Below the pieces are notes generated by a model. That model was given only the letters and a program-made list of their open reading frames with translations. It searched no databases and was not told the DNA's origin. From a bacterium HR28 (GTDB taxonomy: Bacteria > Chloroflexota > Chloroflexia > Thermomicrobiales > Thermomicrobiaceae): a stretch of DNA of 64,000 nt. The first letter of the stretch is position 1. Every line of letters starts with the position of its first letter. Of this stretch, positions 60,714 through 64,000 are shown one piece after another. The position numbers and the translations under genes were made by a program. The stretch lies in NCBI GenBank assembly GCA_002898255.1, contig BEIE01000001.1, positions 992,001 through 1,056,000 of the forward strand. Reading direction: 5' to 3'.

Positions 60714-62351
60714 ATGCGGGAGTCAGGGCAGGGACGAGGGCCACGCGTCTTCACGCGGGCAGCCACTGGACTCGTCCGCGAGGCGGGATTGTTCGACGCG
60801 CTGATCTACAATGTGAACTTCATCTCGATCGGCCTGATGGTCGCGTTGATGTTCCTCTACATGCCGTCGTATGGTGGGGTTAACCTGCCTCTTTCCCTAG
60901 TGTTCTGTGCGTTGCTCGCGCTCCCGACGGCGGCCACCTATGGAATGCTTGCTGCCATCATGCCGCGGAGCGGTGGGGACTATGTCTATGTGAGCCGTGT
61001 CCTGGGTCCAGCCTGGGGCATGATGTCCAACTGGAATACGACCGTCTGGTGGATTCTTTATGGTGGTGTACCCTCGGCGTTTCTCGCTAGTTTCGGTATT
61101 GCCCCGTTCATGCGTATTCTCGCTGCCTTTACTGGAAATGAGAGTCTCCTGCGCTTTGCTGACTGGGCAGCCTCAGCTACCGGTATGTTTGTGATCGGTG
61201 CACTACTGATTGTCGTGCTGGTTGGACTCTTCATCCTTGGCCTGGGTGTCTACTTCCGCGTGCAGAACGTGCTCTTTGCCTTTGCCATGCTCGCGACGGT
61301 CCTGGTGATCGTGGTGGCGCTGTTGCGCTCGCCGGCGGTTCTCCAGTCGAGTCTGGCGCAGCAGCTGGCAGCACTGACTGGGCGGGGTGACATCCTCGAG
61401 GCGCTGATCCGCGAGAGTGGCTATCAGCCGCAGCCGTTCAACTTGCGGAACACCCTCATCACCATGACCTGGATTTATCTGACGATGGGGTTCAGTTTCT
61501 CCAGTGCTTACATCGGTGGTGAGGTGAAACAGGCGAGCAAGATCCAGATCTGGGTGATTCCGGGAACGGTCGTGTACGCGCTCGTGTGGGGGCTGCTCCT
61601 GGTTTGGAGCGTCTCCCGGGCGTTTGGTGAGGATCTCATCGGTGCCATCAGCACTCTCGGAGATGCTGGAGCCAGTGCGGTCGGATTGGCGGCAGCCCCG
61701 CGCTTTCACGAGCTCGTTGCGCTCGGGAGCGGAAATCTCCTGCTCGCATTCTTGATCGGGTTCGGCTTCATCTTCTGGAGCTACGCCTGGCTACCTGGAC
61801 AGATCTTAAATGCGTCACGGAACCTGGTGGCCTACGCGATCGATGGCTTGATGCCCTCAGCTCTTGCTGCAGTAAGCCCGCGGTTCCATACACCGATCGT
61901 CAGCTTGGTGATCATGGGGGCGCTTTCCATTGTCTCTCTGGCGATCTATGTCTTCACGCCGTACTTTGCGACTCTTGTCGGGATTTTCGGTTTCTTACTG
62001 ACCTTCATCATGGTGTCGCTCAGCGCGGTGCTGCTTCCGTATCGGCGGCCGGAACTGTTTGCAAGTTCGCCGGTTGCCTGGCGGTTGGGTCGGCTGCCGG
62101 TAGTGAGTGTGGTGGGTGCTCTTTCGATTGTGGCCTGTTTGATCATGCAGTGGGCGTACTTGAACGACCCGTATTCGGGGATCAGTCTGGATCCAAGCAC
62201 GCTTCGCGAGGGCATTCTTGGGTTTGGGATGTTCTTGTTGAATGTGGGGATTTTCCTGTCTGGGCTCGTGATCTATGGGATTGCACGGTGGTGGCGAGGC
62301 CGACAGGGGATTGATCTCTCGCTGGCCTATCGGGAGATCCCGGTGGAGTGA
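60714..62351 (+). CDS. APC-superfamily amino acid permease, copy 1
   Basis: 545 residues with about 12 helices. 'MPRSGGDYVYVSRVLGPAWGMMSNWN' is the helix 3 signature of amino acid/polyamine/organocation transporters, and 'SSAYIGGEVKQASK' follows in helix 6-7. A charged N-terminus ('GPRVFTRAATGLVREAGL') and a C-terminus 'LSLAYREIPVE' are shared with the next gene. The substrate is unknown. It starts 15 bp after the cyclase stop with GGGAGGAGGAG upstream. Confidence 0.88.
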   Translation: MRESGQGRGPRVFTRAATGLVREAGLFDALIYNVNFISIGLMVALMFLYMPSYGGVNLPLSLVFCALLALPTAATYGMLAAIMPRSGGDYVYVSRVLGPAWGMMSNWNTTVWWILYGGVPSAFLASFGIAPFMRILAAFTGNESLLRFADWAASATGMFVIGALLIVVLVGLFILGLGVYFRVQNVLFAFAMLATVLVIVVALLRSPAVLQSSLAQQLAALTGRGDILEALIRESGYQPQPFNLRNTLITMTWIYLTMGFSFSSAYIGGEVKQASKIQIWVIPGTVVYALVWGLLLVWSVSRAFGEDLIGAISTLGDAGASAVGLAAAPRFHELVALGSGNLLLAFLIGFGFIFWSYAWLPGQILNASRNLVAYAIDGLMPSALAAVSPRFHTPIVSLVIMGALSIVSLAIYVFTPYFATLVGIFGFLLTFIMVSLSAVLLPYRRPELFASSPVAWRLGRLPVVSVVGALSIVACLIMQWAYLNDPYSGISLDPSTLREGILGFGMFLLNVGIFLSGLVIYGIARWWRGRQGIDLSLAYREIPVE

Positions 62352-62376
62352 GAGTGCTGTAGAGGAGGGGTGATTG

Positions 62377-63996
62377 ATGAGCGAGAAGGGAGTGGGGAGT
62401 CGTTTGCCGGGTCGACCACGCGTGTTTGTGCGTGAGGCGACGGGCTTGACGAAGGAACTCTCCCTAGTCGACATCTTTATTTACAACACGAACAACCAGA
62501 ATATTGGACTCGGCGTATTGTTCATTCTGCTCTTTGTACCGGCCTTCTATCCTGGTGCGAGTATGCTTGGTGGTGCACTTGTTGCTGGGATTCTTGCGCT
62601 TGCGCACGCGACGACGTATGCGCTGTTTGCGGCGGCGATGCCGCGCAGTGGTGGTGACTACGTGTACATTAGCCGGACGCTGTCCCCGGTGCTGGGATTT
62701 GTTAGCAGTTTCAACTGGCTCGTCTGGCTCAGCGTTTACATTGGTATTCCCGCGGCCTATTTCGGACAGTACGGGCTGTCCTCACTGTTCCGAATGCTCG
62801 CTGCAAATGCCGGAGAACCTGATCTCATGCGTTTTGCAGACTTCTGGCAGACGCCACTCGGTATCTTTGTAGCTGGGACAGTGTTGATTGTCGGATTCGG
62901 TGCAGTCTTCGCCCTCGGCACCAAACTGTACTTCCGCATTCAGAACATCACCTTTGTGATCGCGACGATCGCCGTGGCGATCGCTGGGCTCATCGCGCTG
63001 ATTACCCCGCGCGAAACATTCATCGTCCGGTTCGATGAGTACGTGCAGGCTGTCGGTGGGGTAGCGAATGCCTTTCGGGTGGCCCAAGAAGCTTCGGGCT
63101 ATCAACAGCCCCAACCGTTCGATGCATATCAGACATTCCTCTCACTTAGCCTGCCACTCTACATTGTCCTCTACTCGATCACGTCGAGCATCATCGGCGG
63201 TGAAGTAAAGAATGCGCGGCGCGCGCAACTCTTCGGGATGCCAGGCTCAGTCATTTACTGTACGTTGTGGATCCTTGTGCTCGTGGCGGCATTCCAGAAG
63301 ATGGTTGGCTATGAGGGTCTGGCAGCAATTGGGGCAGCCGACCCGGCTGCGCTAGGACTCGCCTTCACTCCGACGTTCGTGGAGCTCGCCGGGGCGGTGG
63401 TGTACCGGAGCTTGCCCCTCGTTCTCTTTTTGGGAATTGGGTTCCTCCTCTGGACCTACGTGTGGTTGCCGATCAATTACTTGGCTTCGACCCGCATACT
63501 GCTGGCTTGGTCGTTCGACCGACTGATGCCGGAACGGCTGGCATATGTGAGTCCGCGTACCCACACGCCGCTGGTAGCAATTCTCGTCGTCGGGATCCTT
63601 GGTGAAATCTGCCTTGCGCTCTATGCGTGGAAGATCGTGCTCGCGAGCATCGTGGGAATCTTCGGATGGATTATTTCCTTCCTGCTCACCGCTGTCGCAG
63701 CGATCGTCTTCCCGTACCGGCGACGGGCCGATTTCGAGGCGTCACCTGTGCGCTGGCGGTTGGCTGGGATTCCCTTGATGTCGCTCGTCGGGGCATTGGC
63801 CGTGGTGAGTCTGGTCATCTGTGAGGTGGTATTCTGGCTGGATCCGTTTGTGGGGCTTGCGTACTTCCCGAATGTGCAAGTTCTGACGGTTGGCGTCTTT
63901 GTGGTGGGAGCATTGCTGTACTGGGGTGCCCGCATGATTCAGGCGCGGCGGGGGATTCGCATTGAGTATGCCTTCCGAGAGATTCCTCCGGAGTGA
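62377..63996 (+). CDS. APC-superfamily amino acid permease, copy 2
   Basis: 539 residues with about 12 helices and clearly paralogous to the preceding gene: 'RPRVFVREATGLTKELSLVDIFIYNTN', 'MPRSGGDYVYISRTLSPVLGFVSSFN', 'IIGGEVKNARRAQ' and the terminal 'IEYAFREIPPE'. The tandem copies may form a heteromer or have different substrates. ATG 62377 has GAGGAGGGG 6 nt upstream. It ends just before the window edge; whether the operon continues is not visible. Confidence 0.88.
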   Translation: MSEKGVGSRLPGRPRVFVREATGLTKELSLVDIFIYNTNNQNIGLGVLFILLFVPAFYPGASMLGGALVAGILALAHATTYALFAAAMPRSGGDYVYISRTLSPVLGFVSSFNWLVWLSVYIGIPAAYFGQYGLSSLFRMLAANAGEPDLMRFADFWQTPLGIFVAGTVLIVGFGAVFALGTKLYFRIQNITFVIATIAVAIAGLIALITPRETFIVRFDEYVQAVGGVANAFRVAQEASGYQQPQPFDAYQTFLSLSLPLYIVLYSITSSIIGGEVKNARRAQLFGMPGSVIYCTLWILVLVAAFQKMVGYEGLAAIGAADPAALGLAFTPTFVELAGAVVYRSLPLVLFLGIGFLLWTYVWLPINYLASTRILLAWSFDRLMPERLAYVSPRTHTPLVAILVVGILGEICLALYAWKIVLASIVGIFGWIISFLLTAVAAIVFPYRRRADFEASPVRWRLAGIPLMSLVGALAVVSLVICEVVFWLDPFVGLAYFPNVQVLTVGVFVVGALLYWGARMIQARRGIRIEYAFREIPPE

Positions 63997-64000
63997 GGTT

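Overview
The window looks like a chromosome segment of a moderately GC-rich thermophilic bacterium of the Chloroflexota, most likely class Thermomicrobia. This is inferred, not proven. The grounds are many GTG starts, secreted proteins built on a Chloroflexota-type 'QYFERARFEYHP' repeat, two luciferase-like (F420-type) oxidoreductases, monoderm-style envelope genes (LCP, YkuD transpeptidase, CpsB-type phosphatase) and compact mixed-strand operons. I see no insertion sequence, CRISPR array, rRNA or tRNA.

Layout. 1-2.4 kb: the end of an aromatic meta-cleavage operon (hydrolase cut by the window edge, tautomerase, 4-oxalocrotonate decarboxylase, 2-oxopent-4-enoate hydratase). 2.4-5.3 kb (-): a lipoprotein and a soluble globin-coupled chemotaxis transducer, divergent from the haem genes hemE-hemH-hemY (5.5-9.0 kb). 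9-13.6 kb: a PHP phosphatase, tatA, then a fluoride channel/DUF190/hypothetical/rnc/prs operon. 14-19.5 kb: cell-wall genes (class B PBP, L,D-transpeptidase, repeat protein). 19.5-23.4 kb: an MBL hydrolase and a three-GAF histidine kinase with a NarL-type regulator. 23.5-27.8 kb: CaiB-type CoA-transferase, ECF S component, B12-type binding protein, and an HxlR regulator divergent from yceI with a clear promoter and operator. 28.7-33 kb: LLM oxidoreductase, PIG-L deacetylase, class-A-lactamase-like hydrolase, DUF711 protein, small unknown. 33.3-46 kb: metE, MFS exporter, second LLM enzyme, DedA, a sugar-acid dehydratase/dehydrogenase pair, macro domain, acyl-CoA dehydrogenase and a threonine-synthase-like enzyme. 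46.8-54.7 kb: dihaem cytochrome c, LCP ligase, cupredoxin, two TSUP/DUF1634 pairs in mirrored order, gamma-glutamyltransferase. 55-64 kb: a tyrosine recombinase with altered active-site residues, a kinase/P-loop fusion, and a five-gene operon (nucleotidyltransferase-like, metallophosphoesterase, cyclase, two APC permeases).

The strongest unexplained signal is a probable free-standing structured RNA on the minus strand at 46412-46211. It lies in a 1-kb gap between two convergent genes. It has a TTGACA-17-TGTACT promoter, 5' and 3' ends that pair over 14 positions with one mismatch, at least four internal hairpins and an oligo-U end. I cannot match it to a known RNA class. Other points of note are a 4-oxalocrotonate tautomerase homologue without Pro-1, a histidine kinase without the N-box Asn, a lactamase-like protein without the ExxLN motif, and two leaders that appear to hide their ribosome binding site in a stem.
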